Assembly: GCA_900299345.1 (NCBI GenBank)
Contig: OMJM01000037.1
Span: 1-42,024, forward strand
DNA from: a bacterium
GTDB lineage: Bacteria; Fibrobacterota; Fibrobacteria; UBA11236
Reading direction: 5' to 3'
DNA: 42,024 bases
Shown here: piece by piece, positions 15,757 to 24,365 of the stretch
How positions within the stretch are numbered: position 1 is the first letter of the stretch
Layout: each line of letters opens with the position of its first letter
Position numbers and translations under genes: made by a program
Notes under the pieces: generated by a model
Told to the model about the DNA's origin: nothing
Seen by the model: the letters and a program-made list of their open reading frames with translations, nothing else
Database searches by the model: none

Positions 15757-17106
15757 TTAAACGAGGCGGCCTTCGAGATCGTATTCGCGTGCGTCTGTGA
15801 TGAACACGCGGCGGAAGCTGCCAATTTCCGCATCCGCCGGGCCGTGAATCAAAACCCGGCCATCCACTTCGGGCGCGTCGCCTTCCGTGCGTCCCACAAA
15901 GTGGTGCGATTCGCCCTCAGCCACGGAATCGATGATGACTTCCACCGTGGAACCGATGCGGGCCTGGTTGTCCTCGGTCGCGATTTCGCGCTGGAGATCC
16001 ATGACTCGGCCCAACCGTTCTTCCATCACCGGCGTGGGAATTTTTTCCGGCAAATCAAAGGCGTGGGTGCCTTCCTCGTCGGAATAAGTGAAACCGCCCA
16101 GATGCCGGAAACGGGTTTCTTCCACCAGTTCCAGCAAATCCTTCACATCGTCATCCGTTTCGCCCGGATAACCCAACAGCACTGTTGTGCGCAATGAAAT
16201 TCCGGGAACCGATCGGCGCAGGCGGGACAATTGCTCGCGTAGGCTGGCGCGTGAGTAATTGCGGCGCATGGCCTTGAGCATCCGATCGCTGGCGTGTTGC
16301 ACGGGCATGTCGAGGTATTTGCAGACGCGCGCTTCCGAAGCCATGACGTCGAGCAACCCGTCGGTGAGAAAAGCGGGGTAGGCGTACATCAAGCGGAACC
16401 ATTGGATTCCGGTTTCACGCAGCAGTGTCTTCAGCAGCCCTTCGAGGTTTTCCGTGCCGCCACCTTCGCGGCCGTAGAAGGTGAGGTCCTGCGCGATCAG
16501 GGAGATTTCCTTGATGCCCCACGATTCCAGTTGCTGTGCTTCGGCCACGATATCCGCGACGTTCCGGCTGCGTTGCTTGCCGCGCATTCCGGGGATGGCG
16601 CAGAATCCGCACACGCGGTTGCAGCCTTCGGCGATTTTCAAAAAGGCGTGATGCGATTCCTCGCCCATCAAGGTTCTGGGCGAAGCGCCGACAAGGCAAT
16701 CCGACGGCAACGTGGAAGCGAGCCCAAGACGTTCCAGAATTTCTCCGGGCTTGTAGGTACCCACAAGCAAATCCGCTTCGGGGATCTCCTTGTGCAACTC
16801 GGTCAAGTAGCGTTGCGACAGGCAGCCGGCCACCACCACCTTTTCCCCGCGCTTGCGGTTCTGAATTGCCCCCAGGATTTCCTGGATGGATTCCTCTTTC
16901 GCCGCTTCGATGAAACCACAGGTATTGATCACCGTGACGTCGGAGGGGTCTTCTTCACGGGCCAGGGTGAAACCCGCGCGTCCGAACTCGCCGAGGATGT
17001 TTTCGCTGTCCACCTGGTTTTTGGAACAACCCAAGTTGACGATGCGCACCTTGTGCGATTTCCGGATCACGCTGGAAACGGATGAATTGGATGGCGATTT
17101 AGGCAC
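15757..17106 (-). CDS. rimO: Ribosomal protein S12 methylthiotransferase
   Basis: Radical SAM methylthiotransferase that adds a methylthio group to an Asp of ribosomal protein S12. 449 aa from a GTG at 17106. The N-terminal UPF0004 domain has cluster cysteines C27, C63 and C95. The radical SAM motif C162-x3-C166-x2-C169 is in GCNRVCGFCAIPGMRGKQRSR, where the wording is RimO-type, not MiaB-type. A TRAM domain closes the C-terminus (about 375-449). It lies 33 nt after the SPOR lipoprotein gene. Confidence 0.93.
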   Translation of the reverse strand: MPKSPSNSSVSSVIRKSHKVRIVNLGCSKNQVDSENILGEFGRAGFTLAREEDPSDVTVINTCGFIEAAKEESIQEILGAIQNRKRGEKVVVAGCLSQRYLTELHKEIPEADLLVGTYKPGEILERLGLASTLPSDCLVGASPRTLMGEESHHAFLKIAEGCNRVCGFCAIPGMRGKQRSRNVADIVAEAQQLESWGIKEISLIAQDLTFYGREGGGTENLEGLLKTLLRETGIQWFRLMYAYPAFLTDGLLDVMASEARVCKYLDMPVQHASDRMLKAMRRNYSRASLREQLSRLRRSVPGISLRTTVLLGYPGETDDDVKDLLELVEETRFRHLGGFTYSDEEGTHAFDLPEKIPTPVMEERLGRVMDLQREIATEDNQARIGSTVEVIIDSVAEGESHHFVGRTEGDAPEVDGRVLIHGPADAEIGSFRRVFITDAREYDLEGRLV

Positions 17107-17139
17107 AGCAAAAAGAGAGAACGCGAAAACCGAGGACGA

Positions 17140-18180
17140 TTACCAGGTCGGAAGCGTTCTCCGTGTGTTGGTGGAAGTGTCGGATCCCGTGGTGGCCGGA
17201 GCATCCATGGGACGGTAATAGCCTTCCCGCGCAAATGGGCTTTGCATAGTATCGCCTTCTTTCAAACCCTCACGCGTGGGAGCTTCGTGCGGCAAGGAGC
17301 TTTCGACAGGCGTATGTGATGCCGGTGCAGGTGCCGCAGCGGCCGGAGCCGTTTTGGCAGGCGCCGTCATTGACGATGCGGGTGCTGTCTTGACAGGTGT
17401 CGAAGCCGGTGTGGTTGCCGGAGCCGATGTGGCGCTGGAAGGCATTGCCGCAGGCGCAGAGTAGGACGGAGAGGATGAGGAAGTGGATGGTTCGACATCC
17501 AATCCAATATGGCGCGTGGTGGAAGATTTGGGTTCGGGCGCCGCCTCGTCCACGACCTTGGGCGTAACCACCGCACGGGTGGCGGCGGGTTTTGGCGCCG
17601 GCGCGGGGGGTGTAACGGCCGCCGCGGGAGTTGGGTGGGGAGGAGAAGGAAGGGGCGCGGCTTTTGCAGGAGCCGGTTCCGGAGCAACGCTGGATCCACT
17701 TCCTGCTCCGACGCCATCATTGGCTTTCGCGTCCACCCAGAATTCGTAGCCCTGCGGTGTCAGGCTTTCCTGACCAAACGCAGCGGCTTCTTCACGTGTG
17801 GCAAAATCGCCAATACGCACGCGGTAAAAGGTTCCGGAAAGTTCCGAAGTGGGATTTTCGACTTCCGCGACATAGGCCGGAAAACCCAGACCGGAAAGTT
17901 TTTCAACCAATGCATCGGCGCGGGAACGCGTTTGGAAAACCAATACCTGAACCACATATTTTCCACCGGCGGAGAACGCATTGCTTGAGACGCCGTGCCG
18001 CGTGGATTTTGCTTCGCTATTGGGATGAAAGGTCGCGGGTTCCGAGGCGGACATGGATGATGCCTCTTCCTTGGGAGCCGCTTGCGCTCCTTCAAGGTCG
18101 GCTTGGGCATTTTTGCTTTTGCAGCCTGTCGCGAGGAAAACGGCAGCGGCCACTGTCGTCCATGCCATCCAATTTTGCAT
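17140..18180 (-). CDS. SPOR-domain lipoprotein with long Pro/Ala/Ser/Thr-rich tail
   Basis: 346 aa. The ATG at 18180 is chosen because it opens a signal peptide with lipobox LATGC (Cys20) and follows a purine-rich site; an upstream frame extension reads into non-coding A/T-rich DNA. A SPOR domain spans about 73-150 (YVVQVLVFQTRSRADALVEKL, then FYRVRIGDFATREEAAAF), predicted to bind glycan at the septum. Residues 155-346 are a low-complexity tail rich in Pro, Ala, Ser and Thr, likely unstructured and reaching into the periplasm. It probably acts in cell division or envelope organisation. The layout is inverted from the usual SPOR-at-the-end form. Confidence 0.82.
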   Translation of the reverse strand: MQNWMAWTTVAAAVFLATGCKSKNAQADLEGAQAAPKEEASSMSASEPATFHPNSEAKSTRHGVSSNAFSAGGKYVVQVLVFQTRSRADALVEKLSGLGFPAYVAEVENPTSELSGTFYRVRIGDFATREEAAAFGQESLTPQGYEFWVDAKANDGVGAGSGSSVAPEPAPAKAAPLPSPPHPTPAAAVTPPAPAPKPAATRAVVTPKVVDEAAPEPKSSTTRHIGLDVEPSTSSSSPSYSAPAAMPSSATSAPATTPASTPVKTAPASSMTAPAKTAPAAAAPAPASHTPVESSLPHEAPTREGLKEGDTMQSPFAREGYYRPMDAPATTGSDTSTNTRRTLPTW

Positions 18181-18461
18181 AAGGCCCCTTTCCCTTTGGG
18201 GGAAGCGTCTTTTTCGGGAATTTAACGCCATTTGTGAAATTCCAAAGGTTGAAAAATTATTCATAATTGCACGGTTAAAAACAGCGAAAAAAGGCATCAA
18301 AGCCCAAATCCATGCAATTAGGCCATTTTCAAGCAAGACGCAAATGGTGTAACCGCTTATTTCATCTTGACATAGACCATTTTCTCTTAATAACTTCCCA
18401 CCCCCGAACTGAACCGAACCTTATATTTAGTGACAGACGGAAAAGAGGTGAATACAGACAG
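18181..18461. promoter_or_regulatory. AT-rich divergent intergenic region with rpsU promoter
   Basis: 281 nt without a gene, much richer in A/T than the neighbours. On the plus strand a perfect TTGACA at 18367-18372 is followed 15-18 nt later by an A/T stretch (TTAATAACT, 18387-18395) that could hold the -10. This would give rpsU a leader of about 60 nt. A purine-rich AGAGGTG (18444-18450) lies 11 nt before the rpsU start. The promoter of the SPOR lipoprotein should lie in the left half; I could not define it. Confidence 0.5.
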
Positions 18462-18662
18462 ATGACAGGCGTAATCGTGCGACCCGGAGAGTCCTTTGAA
18501 AAGGCGCTCCGTCGTTTTACCAAGACTTGCGAAAAGGCTGGAATCCTCTCCGACGTGAAGAAGAACCAGCGTCACGAGAAGCCTTCCGAAGAGCGGAAGC
18601 GCAGGCTGAACTCGGCCATTCGCAGAGCCATCAAGGAAAGAATGGAAGCCGGCGGAATCTAA
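18462..18662 (+). CDS. rpsU: 30S ribosomal protein S21
   Basis: 66 aa, highly basic, small-subunit protein at the 16S rRNA 3' end involved in translation initiation. It begins MTGVIVRPGESFEKALRRF and has the conserved KCEKAGIL-like helix (TKTCEKAGILSDVK) and basic C-terminus typical of the family. It is monocistronic: its own promoter lies upstream and a strong intrinsic terminator directly downstream. Confidence 0.95.
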   Translation: MTGVIVRPGESFEKALRRFTKTCEKAGILSDVKKNQRHEKPSEERKRRLNSAIRRAIKERMEAGGI

Positions 18663-18690
18663 CCCCGGTGGACGCGAAAGCGTGAAGGCA

Positions 18691-18720
18691 AAGGCTCCGT
18701 TCGCGGAGCCTTTTCTTTTT
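18691..18720 (+). terminator. Rho-independent terminator of rpsU
   Basis: AAGGCTCCG (18691-18699) pairs with CGGAGCCTT (18704-18712) across a stable TTCG tetraloop, followed by a T-rich tract to 18720. It sits 28 nt after the rpsU stop and is the clearest terminator in the window. Confidence 0.95.
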
Positions 18721-18763
18721 CCCCCGGAACTTTTTCAATTTTGTCAGCGAGGAAGATGCAGGG

Positions 18764-19495
18764 ATGATTTGGCGCGTTCTCAAGGTTCTTGCCTTCATGC
18801 TGAGCCGCCTTTTGGGATATCTCTTCCTCGGCGTTTTCGCCCGATCGCGGCGCGAGGCCTATGTGCGTCGCATCTATGTGCAATGGGCGCGATACTCTCT
18901 GGAGATTTTTTCCGTCGAACTGGAAGTTATGGGCCGGGAACTGGTGCCACCCGAAGGGACCGTTCCCCGGATATTTCTCGTTAATCACCAGAGCCAGCTT
19001 GATATTCCCGCGATCGTCGCGGCGCTGGGACAAACCGTCGGTTTCGTGGCCAAGCAGGAGTTGTCGCGTATTCCGATTCTTGCCTACTGGATGCGCAAGG
19101 TCGGGTGCGTGTTCATCGATCGTTCCAACAAACGGGAAGCGCGCGCCTCGATGGAGAAAGCGGCAGAGGCCATGGCAGAGCGCTCTTTCGTGGTGTTTCC
19201 TGAGGGAACGCGCAGCAAGACCGGGGAAATCCTGCCCATCAAGCTGGGTGGTCTGCGTATGGCGATTCTCGCCGGAGCGCAGGTGGTTCCGGTGCGTATC
19301 CGTAATACCCGCGCTGCCTTTGAATCCCGCAAACCGGGAATGAAGGAGCCCATGTCGGTTCAAGTGCAATTTTTCCCGCACGTGGACACGCGCGGCATGG
19401 CCGACGAAAAAACTTCCTGGCTGAAGATCAAGGATTATCTGGAAGAATGCTGGGGAGTTCCCAGTAGTAATTCCGCAGCCTCGTCGGCGCGGTAG
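18764..19495 (+). CDS. plsC: 1-acyl-sn-glycerol-3-phosphate acyltransferase
   Basis: Transfers an acyl chain to lysophosphatidate to make phosphatidate, at the inner membrane. 243 aa. An N-terminal hydrophobic segment (about 5-27) is followed by the catalytic NHQSQLD box (NH-x4-D, 74-80) and the substrate motif FPEGTRS (145-151). The C-terminal 20 codons overlap the end of lipA on the other strand by 61 nt. The Ser/Ala-rich tail (PSSNSAASSAR) is thus encoded opposite lipA. The assignment to PlsC rather than another family member is by length and motif. Confidence 0.9.
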   Translation: MIWRVLKVLAFMLSRLLGYLFLGVFARSRREAYVRRIYVQWARYSLEIFSVELEVMGRELVPPEGTVPRIFLVNHQSQLDIPAIVAALGQTVGFVAKQELSRIPILAYWMRKVGCVFIDRSNKREARASMEKAAEAMAERSFVVFPEGTRSKTGEILPIKLGGLRMAILAGAQVVPVRIRNTRAAFESRKPGMKEPMSVQVQFFPHVDTRGMADEKTSWLKIKDYLEECWGVPSSNSAASSAR

Positions 19496-20313
19496 GACGA
19501 ACGCACCAGCGGTCCGGACTGGCAGACCGCGATACCCTGCTGCAGCGCAAAGTCGCGTAGCTCATCAAACTCTTGAGGAGGCACATAGCGTTGCACCGCC
19601 AGATGTTCCTTGCTGGGCGGCAGATACTGGCCGATGGTGAGAATGTCCACGCGGAGATCTGCGATATGGCGGATGATGGCTTCCAGTTCCTCGCGTGTTT
19701 CACCCACACCGAGCATCAGACTCGTCTTCGTAATGAATCCGCGTTCCTTGGCTCGTCGCAACACGGCGCTGGTGTCGCGGATGTTGGCGCGTCCCCGCAC
19801 TTCGCGCTGCAGGCGCTCCACGGTTTCGAAGTTGTGGTTGAGTACATCCGGCTGCGCATCCAGCACGATGTCGATCAAATCGAAACGTCCCTGCAAATCT
19901 GGGATTAGCACTTCGATGCGGCAATCGGGATTCTCCGCCCGGGTCCGCATTATGGTTTCAGCCCAGACTTCCGCACCTTGATCCGGCAAGTCGTCCCGAG
20001 CCACGGAGGTGATGACCACGTATTTCAAGCCCATCAGTCGGACGGATTCGGCCACGCGTCCCGGTTCCTCGCGATCGTACGAGCCGGGTTTTCCCTTGGG
20101 CACGTCGCAGAATCGGCAACCGCGCGTACAGGTATTTCCCAGGATCATCACGGTGGCGGTTCCTTGCGCCCAACACTCGCCCTGATTGGGGCAGTTGGCG
20201 CTTTCACACACGGTGTGTAATTGGTGCGAGCGCACAATGTCCTTGACACGCGCATAGTCTTCACCGCCCGGAATGCGGGCTTTGAGCCACAGAGGTTTGC
20301 GTTCGGGAATCAT
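19435..20313 (-). CDS. lipA: Lipoyl synthase
   Basis: Radical SAM enzyme that inserts two sulfurs into octanoyl-protein to make lipoate for 2-oxoacid dehydrogenases and the glycine cleavage system. 292 aa from ATG 20313, whose first base pairs overlap the methyltransferase stop (ATGA). The auxiliary cluster motif C36-x4-C41-x5-C47 and the radical SAM C62-x3-C66-x2-C69 are both present. The C-terminal RSSYRA supplies the serine ligand. No lipB is seen in the window. The end overlaps plsC by 61 nt. Confidence 0.95.
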   Translation of the reverse strand: MIPERKPLWLKARIPGGEDYARVKDIVRSHQLHTVCESANCPNQGECWAQGTATVMILGNTCTRGCRFCDVPKGKPGSYDREEPGRVAESVRLMGLKYVVITSVARDDLPDQGAEVWAETIMRTRAENPDCRIEVLIPDLQGRFDLIDIVLDAQPDVLNHNFETVERLQREVRGRANIRDTSAVLRRAKERGFITKTSLMLGVGETREELEAIIRHIADLRVDILTIGQYLPPSKEHLAVQRYVPPQEFDELRDFALQQGIAVCQSGPLVRSSYRADEAAELLLGTPQHSSR

Positions 20314-21365
20314 CCGTCTTTCTTTGCGGAGATCAACGAGTAGTTCATCGAAGTGGGAACGCGAAGCGATGAGGGTTTCAAACCGGCTTGTGTCAGCCAG
20401 TTGTAATGTTCCCCGCGACTGTAGATGCGGCCCTTTGTCACCCAGAAGAGATGTGCGGAATATCCGATGGCATCCATCGGGCCATCCAGTTCCTCGTTGA
20501 GGAATTCGTCGTGGACCCACAGTTCGCCGCCGGGATTCAACGCAGCCGCAAAACGTTTGGCCAATTGCTCGCAGGTTTCCGTGGGCCAGTCGTGAAACAA
20601 ACTGAAGGCCAGCAGAATGTCGGTTTTCGGCAACTCATCCGCCAGCATGTCGCCGCCCAGAAACCGCACGCGCTGTTTGATGTCCGCCGCAGCGGGATTT
20701 TTGGCGCAGAATTTTTGCAGACACTCTTCGGCCACCTTCAATACGGCAGGACGATCCAGCACCGTGGCGGTTCCTTCCGGATTTGCCAGCAGCCACGCGT
20801 AGGAATAGAAACCCGATCCTCCGGCCACATCGAGCAGATGTTTTTTGCCTTTAGGCAGAGCATTGGCGGTGAGAGGAGAAAGGTGTTCGGCGCGACCTGC
20901 AAGCCGCAAGGTAAGTGTGCGCGCGGTTTCGGGATCGTCCATGGGCGACGCCCCGTCACCTTCCTTGATATAAGCGGTCCCCTGCGACGGAACCTCGCGT
21001 GGCCCGTCATGCCGCAGGCGTTGCGCCATTTCCACCACGCCGGGATCCTCGGACATGAATTGGAGATACCCGAGGAAATTCGGGTCCATGCCCAAGGTCA
21101 AATAACGGCCCTGATCGGTCAGGGAAAATTTTCCTGCCGCATCGCGACGAAGAAATCCCATCGCGCACAAGGCGGGAATCAGTACCATCACGGCGCGTTC
21201 CTTCAATCCCAACGCCTGTTGAAGTTCCGGGAGAGTTCTGGGCCCGTCCGAGAATTGCTCGAAGACATTGAGATGATGCGTGGCCGCGACCAGCAGACGG
21301 GTCTGCTGGATGGCGCGCGAATGCCGCATGATGGGCGCAAGTTCGGGAATGTTGGGAGCGATCAT
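20310..21365 (-). CDS. SAM-dependent methyltransferase, O-methyltransferase family 2 type
   Basis: 351 aa, two domains. The N-terminal winged-helix dimerisation part (about 15-90: LPELQQALGLKERAVMVLIPAL, then a GxFSLTDQGRYL-like segment) precedes a Rossmann methyltransferase with the SAM motif LLDVAGGSGFYSYAWL (about 178-193) and a later HDWPTE acidic/His segment. This is the architecture of acetylserotonin/hydroxyneurosporene O-methyltransferases. The substrate is unknown. It shares a 4-nt overlap with lipA, but a direct functional link to lipoate is not evident. It starts 59 nt after the oxidoreductase fragment. Confidence 0.85.
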   Translation of the reverse strand: MIAPNIPELAPIMRHSRAIQQTRLLVAATHHLNVFEQFSDGPRTLPELQQALGLKERAVMVLIPALCAMGFLRRDAAGKFSLTDQGRYLTLGMDPNFLGYLQFMSEDPGVVEMAQRLRHDGPREVPSQGTAYIKEGDGASPMDDPETARTLTLRLAGRAEHLSPLTANALPKGKKHLLDVAGGSGFYSYAWLLANPEGTATVLDRPAVLKVAEECLQKFCAKNPAAADIKQRVRFLGGDMLADELPKTDILLAFSLFHDWPTETCEQLAKRFAAALNPGGELWVHDEFLNEELDGPMDAIGYSAHLFWVTKGRIYSRGEHYNWLTQAGLKPSSLRVPTSMNYSLISAKKDG

Positions 21366-21424
21366 GGAGGGGAAAGGTAAATCCCCCGACGGTAAGGATA
21401 ATCGCGCAAATTAGCGTTGATGGT

Positions 21425-21706
21425 TTACGTTTTTTCCACCCGCGCAGCGCAATGCTTGTACGATGGTTGTCGGGAATAGGGGTCGAATTCCCCCCGCGTT
21501 AACACATTGATCCCTTCATAGTGCATTGGCAGAAAGAGTTGTCCGGGTTGTACCGTGGCCGCGAAAAAGGCGCGCGCCCGCACTGTTCCACGCCGCGTCC
21601 TGATTGTAATCAATTCCTCGGGTTCGATGCGCATCCGTTCTGCATCGCCGGGATGAATTTCGACGTAACATTCCTTCGGATACAACTTGCGCAACACCGT
21701 AGGCAT
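21425..21706 (-). pseudogene. C-terminal fragment of a molybdopterin oxidoreductase (nitrate-reductase-like)
   Basis: A reading frame of 93 codons from a possible ATG at 21706 matches only the final molybdopterin-dinucleotide-binding part of NasA/NapA-type oxidoreductases: YVEIHPGDAERM, TIRTRRGTVRARA, QPGQLFLPMHY and a final FDPYSRQP with CAARVE before the stop. The catalytic bulk (over 500 residues) is missing. Upstream it runs into an FGE fragment in another frame, so it looks like a deletion remnant. It cannot bind a cofactor usefully alone. Confidence 0.75.
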
Positions 21707-22223
21707 TGATGGAACCGTTTCCCAGGGAGGAGGTGTCTGAAACCGGCCTGCCGTACCATTCGAGAATCCGTGCGGAGTATGAGGCGGAATCTTCGCCTGA
21801 AGGAACGACCTGCGCCACGCGTCCCCATTCCCGGGTGCTCGGGAGCCTTTTGCCCAGCGCAGAGCAGTAGTCCTTGGCTGCGTACCATGAAATCTGTGAA
21901 GCGGGGCGTAGAAGGCTTCCGTGAGGCGGTTCAAAATCCCCCGTCCAAGAGGCGAGGTAGGTTGAATCTGCGAAGATTCTTTTCACCGCCGACTTTCTCC
22001 ACCGGGGGTGTTTTTGCACGAACGCGAGGTAATCTCCGATCGTCACGGGTTCTTGGTCCAAACGAAAAGAAGGCACCCGGATTTTTCCGCTCTCGCCCTT
22101 CGCCTGAAACGGAGGGATGAAATCACCCTCGGGTACCCGCATCATTTCCCCGGCGTGAAGGATCGTGAAGGCACACAACGCGAACACGGCGGGGATTTTC
22201 GAAATATCCTCCCTATTTTCCAT
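21700..22223 (-). pseudogene. Truncated formylglycine-generating-enzyme (SUMF1)-like protein
   Basis: Begins with a signal peptide (from ATG 22223, overlapping the nirK stop by 11 nt) and follows the FGE-sulfatase fold: MMRVPEGDF, then DQEPVTIGDYLAFV, ISWYAAKDYCSALGKRLPSTREW and GNGSINAYG. The family would next continue with a D-x-x-GNVWEW-type core, which is absent. Instead the sequence switches near 21690-21706 to oxidoreductase DNA, and the FGE frame runs on with unrelated residues to a stop near 21516. It is downstream of nirK, so it may once have been an accessory of that locus (inference). It is probably non-functional. Confidence 0.72.
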
Positions 22224-23631
22224 GCCCCGAATCTTCCACTTCGTCAACGGTCACTGGCTCCCCTTTGTTTCCGAAGCTGTTGCGCACGTAAGTCAGCACG
22301 CTGGCGATCGTGACGTTGTCGAGATCGAGCTTGGGCATGACTCCGTTGTACTTCTCACCGTTCACAGTGATTTCCTGTTGCAGGCCGTTCCTGACGATCT
22401 GGATGGATCGTTTCTTATCCGCCATCAAGAAGTCGGATTTTGCCAGTGGTGGGAAAGAGCCGGCCAAACCCTGGCCTTGCGGCTGATGGCAGGCCGCGCA
22501 TATCTGAGTGAAGGTCCGTTGTCCTTTCTCCATCATCTGTGGGGTACTTAGGACCACTTTCTTCGGTTCAGATTTTTTGGGCGTTTCCACGGATTGAATG
22601 GCACCTCCCTCCGGATGGTAGATCTCATCAAGTTGCTTGCCGGAATAGATGTCCTTGTTGTCGTCACCGCTCACTTTGAGGATGCCAAGAGAGCCCTTGT
22701 TGAAAGTCCGGAAAATGGAATGATCCACAAGAATGTATTTGCCTGGAACCTCCACCTTGAACTCGACAATCGAGGAGCCGCCCGCGGGAATCAGCGTGGT
22801 CTGGACATTCTGCTGGTTGATCTCCGTACCTCCCTCCGTCCGGACGTGATCGAAAATCTCGCCGATGACGTGAAAGGAGGATATGAGGTTGGGGCCTCCG
22901 TTTCCAAGATATAACCGAACGGTTTCCCCGGCCTTGGCGGTGAGCGCCTTGTCATCCACCAGCGAGCCCACGGATCCATTGAACACCACGTAGTCGGGTT
23001 CCTCCTTAACGGCCTTCTCCATCGAGAAGGGTTGCAGGCCCTCCTCGCCGTACTTTCCCTGTGTGTAGAATTCACCCTGCATGACGTAATACTCCCTGTC
23101 CACCTTGGGCAGCCCCTCCTTGGGTTCAACGAGGATCAAACCGTACATGCCATTGGCGATGTGCATCCCGACAGGCGCGGTGGCGCAGTGATACACGAAC
23201 AAACCCGGATTGATGGCTCGAAATGAGAACTGCGATGTGTGTCCCGGAGCAGTGAAAGAAGAAGCTGCGCCGCCTCCCGGCCCCGTGACTGCATGCAGAT
23301 CGATGTTGTGCGGCATCTTGTTGTCCGGATGGTTGGATAGATGGAATTCCACCTCGTCCCCTTCACGGACACGGATGAACTTTCCGGGAACGTCTCCACC
23401 GAAGGTCCAGAAAGTGTACTGAACACCGGCGGACAGCGTCTTGACCACTTCTTTGACCTCCAGATGGACGACGACTTTGGCGGGTTGTTTTCTCGCGATG
23501 GGCGGCGGCACCGCCGGGGCGGAAGTGAGAACCGCATCTTCTGTTCCGGAAAGCAGCCCTTGTGCCTGGGCCGCAAATGCTAGAACCATCAATCCCGCTG
23601 TTATATTCCTGATGGAAAGTGGATTACTCAT
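22213..23631 (-). CDS. nirK: Copper nitrite reductase fused to C-terminal cytochrome c
   Basis: Periplasmic reduction of nitrite to nitric oxide. 472 aa from ATG 23631 with a signal peptide (about 1-25). All copper ligands are visible: type 1 H108, C149, H157, M162; type 2 H113, H148, H304; catalytic D111 and H254. The C-terminal domain (about 365-455) carries a haem motif CAACH (378-382) and a likely axial Met432, giving a fused electron donor. Such NirK-cytochrome c fusions are known. The absence of a denitrification cluster around it (only fragments) suggests nitrite reduction stands alone, or that partners are elsewhere. Confidence 0.95.
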   Translation of the reverse strand: MSNPLSIRNITAGLMVLAFAAQAQGLLSGTEDAVLTSAPAVPPPIARKQPAKVVVHLEVKEVVKTLSAGVQYTFWTFGGDVPGKFIRVREGDEVEFHLSNHPDNKMPHNIDLHAVTGPGGGAASSFTAPGHTSQFSFRAINPGLFVYHCATAPVGMHIANGMYGLILVEPKEGLPKVDREYYVMQGEFYTQGKYGEEGLQPFSMEKAVKEEPDYVVFNGSVGSLVDDKALTAKAGETVRLYLGNGGPNLISSFHVIGEIFDHVRTEGGTEINQQNVQTTLIPAGGSSIVEFKVEVPGKYILVDHSIFRTFNKGSLGILKVSGDDNKDIYSGKQLDEIYHPEGGAIQSVETPKKSEPKKVVLSTPQMMEKGQRTFTQICAACHQPQGQGLAGSFPPLAKSDFLMADKKRSIQIVRNGLQQEITVNGEKYNGVMPKLDLDNVTIASVLTYVRNSFGNKGEPVTVDEVEDSGHGK

Positions 23632-23763
23632 GGAACCCTCTCTTGGAATGTGTTTGAAGATCCAGAGAGCGAAAAACAAGCCATGCCGTTTGGCGTCAAT
23701 CTGCGGCGTATTTATTTCTTGGAGAGAGAAATCTTGCCAAAATGGCTTGTCACGATGGCACGA
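23632..23763. other. Intergenic region upstream of nirK
   Basis: 132 nt between nirK and the end of a lipoprotein gene on the same strand. I searched for a TTGAT-N4-ATCAA (FNR/NNR-type) box and saw none. No convincing promoter was recognised. A purine-rich AGAGAGG lies just before the nirK ATG. Confidence 0.4.
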
Positions 23764-24336
23764 TCAAAACAGCAGCATCAACGGCGGGTTGTAATCCATC
23801 CCGTCGTTCATGCCGTTCTTGCGCTTCGTCTCGCCCTTCATGCGCGAAAGAATTTCCTTGGCAAGCATACGAGGGACGTGCAGCGACAAAAATTCTCCGG
23901 GCACATTGTCCTTGGCGGATTGCCGGATTTCCCATGTGGCATCTTCGATCTTTCCGTTGCGCTCCGCCTGCAACGTTCCGGCTGCGAAACTTCCGGAGTT
24001 TCCCGAACCTGATTGCAAGTGTTGAATGGTCACCGTGACGCGTACGGTCGAGCCCGCGCTGTCCTGCGCTTCCTCCTGTTTCTTGAGGAAGAGCTGGTAG
24101 TGAAACTCGGACAGTAAGGCGTCATGTGTTTTCGTCGCATCAAGTCCCGCACGGGACAGTTCAACCCCGACCACGGAATCCAACGGCACCAAACGGAGGA
24201 AGACGCGATCGCTTGAGGTGACATGGATTTGGGACGTGGGTTTGTTGCCGGTGGACATTGTGGCGCAAGCGGAAAGGCAAAGCGACGCGAATCCCAAAGA
24301 CGCGGCCAAAGACAGGGCGGATTTTGTGTTTTGCAT
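23764..24336 (-). CDS. Putative lipoprotein of unknown function
   Basis: 190 aa. ATG 24336 opens a signal peptide with lipobox LSAC (Cys24); a TTG nine bases upstream is possible but less likely. The mature part mixes beta strands (VFLRLVPLDS, VRVTVTIQHLQSG) and a Gly/Ser-rich turn, followed by a helix and a basic, Met/Asn-rich tail. It vaguely resembles small outer-membrane lipoproteins that estimate additive transport-like sums, but I recognise no family. Divergent from the adenosyltransferase gene across 29 nt. Confidence 0.6.
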   Translation of the reverse strand: MQNTKSALSLAASLGFASLCLSACATMSTGNKPTSQIHVTSSDRVFLRLVPLDSVVGVELSRAGLDATKTHDALLSEFHYQLFLKKQEEAQDSAGSTVRVTVTIQHLQSGSGNSGSFAAGTLQAERNGKIEDATWEIRQSAKDNVPGEFLSLHVPRMLAKEILSRMKGETKRKNGMNDGMDYNPPLMLLF

Positions 24337-24358
24337 GGGGGTCAAAATACGTTATATT
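24331..24358 (+). promoter_or_regulatory. Likely promoter of the adenosyltransferase gene
   Basis: TTGCAT (24331-24336) and TATATT (24353-24358) are separated by 16 nt. The expected start of transcription is within a few bases of the ATG at 24366, so the message could be leaderless or nearly so. The -35 lies inside the start of the divergent lipoprotein gene. Confidence 0.5.
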
Positions 24359-24365
24359 CGCGGCC

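Noticed and set aside
23632-23763. FNR/NNR-type box upstream of nirK
   Set aside because: Partial TTGAT/TTGAC half-sites occur but never with the matching second half.
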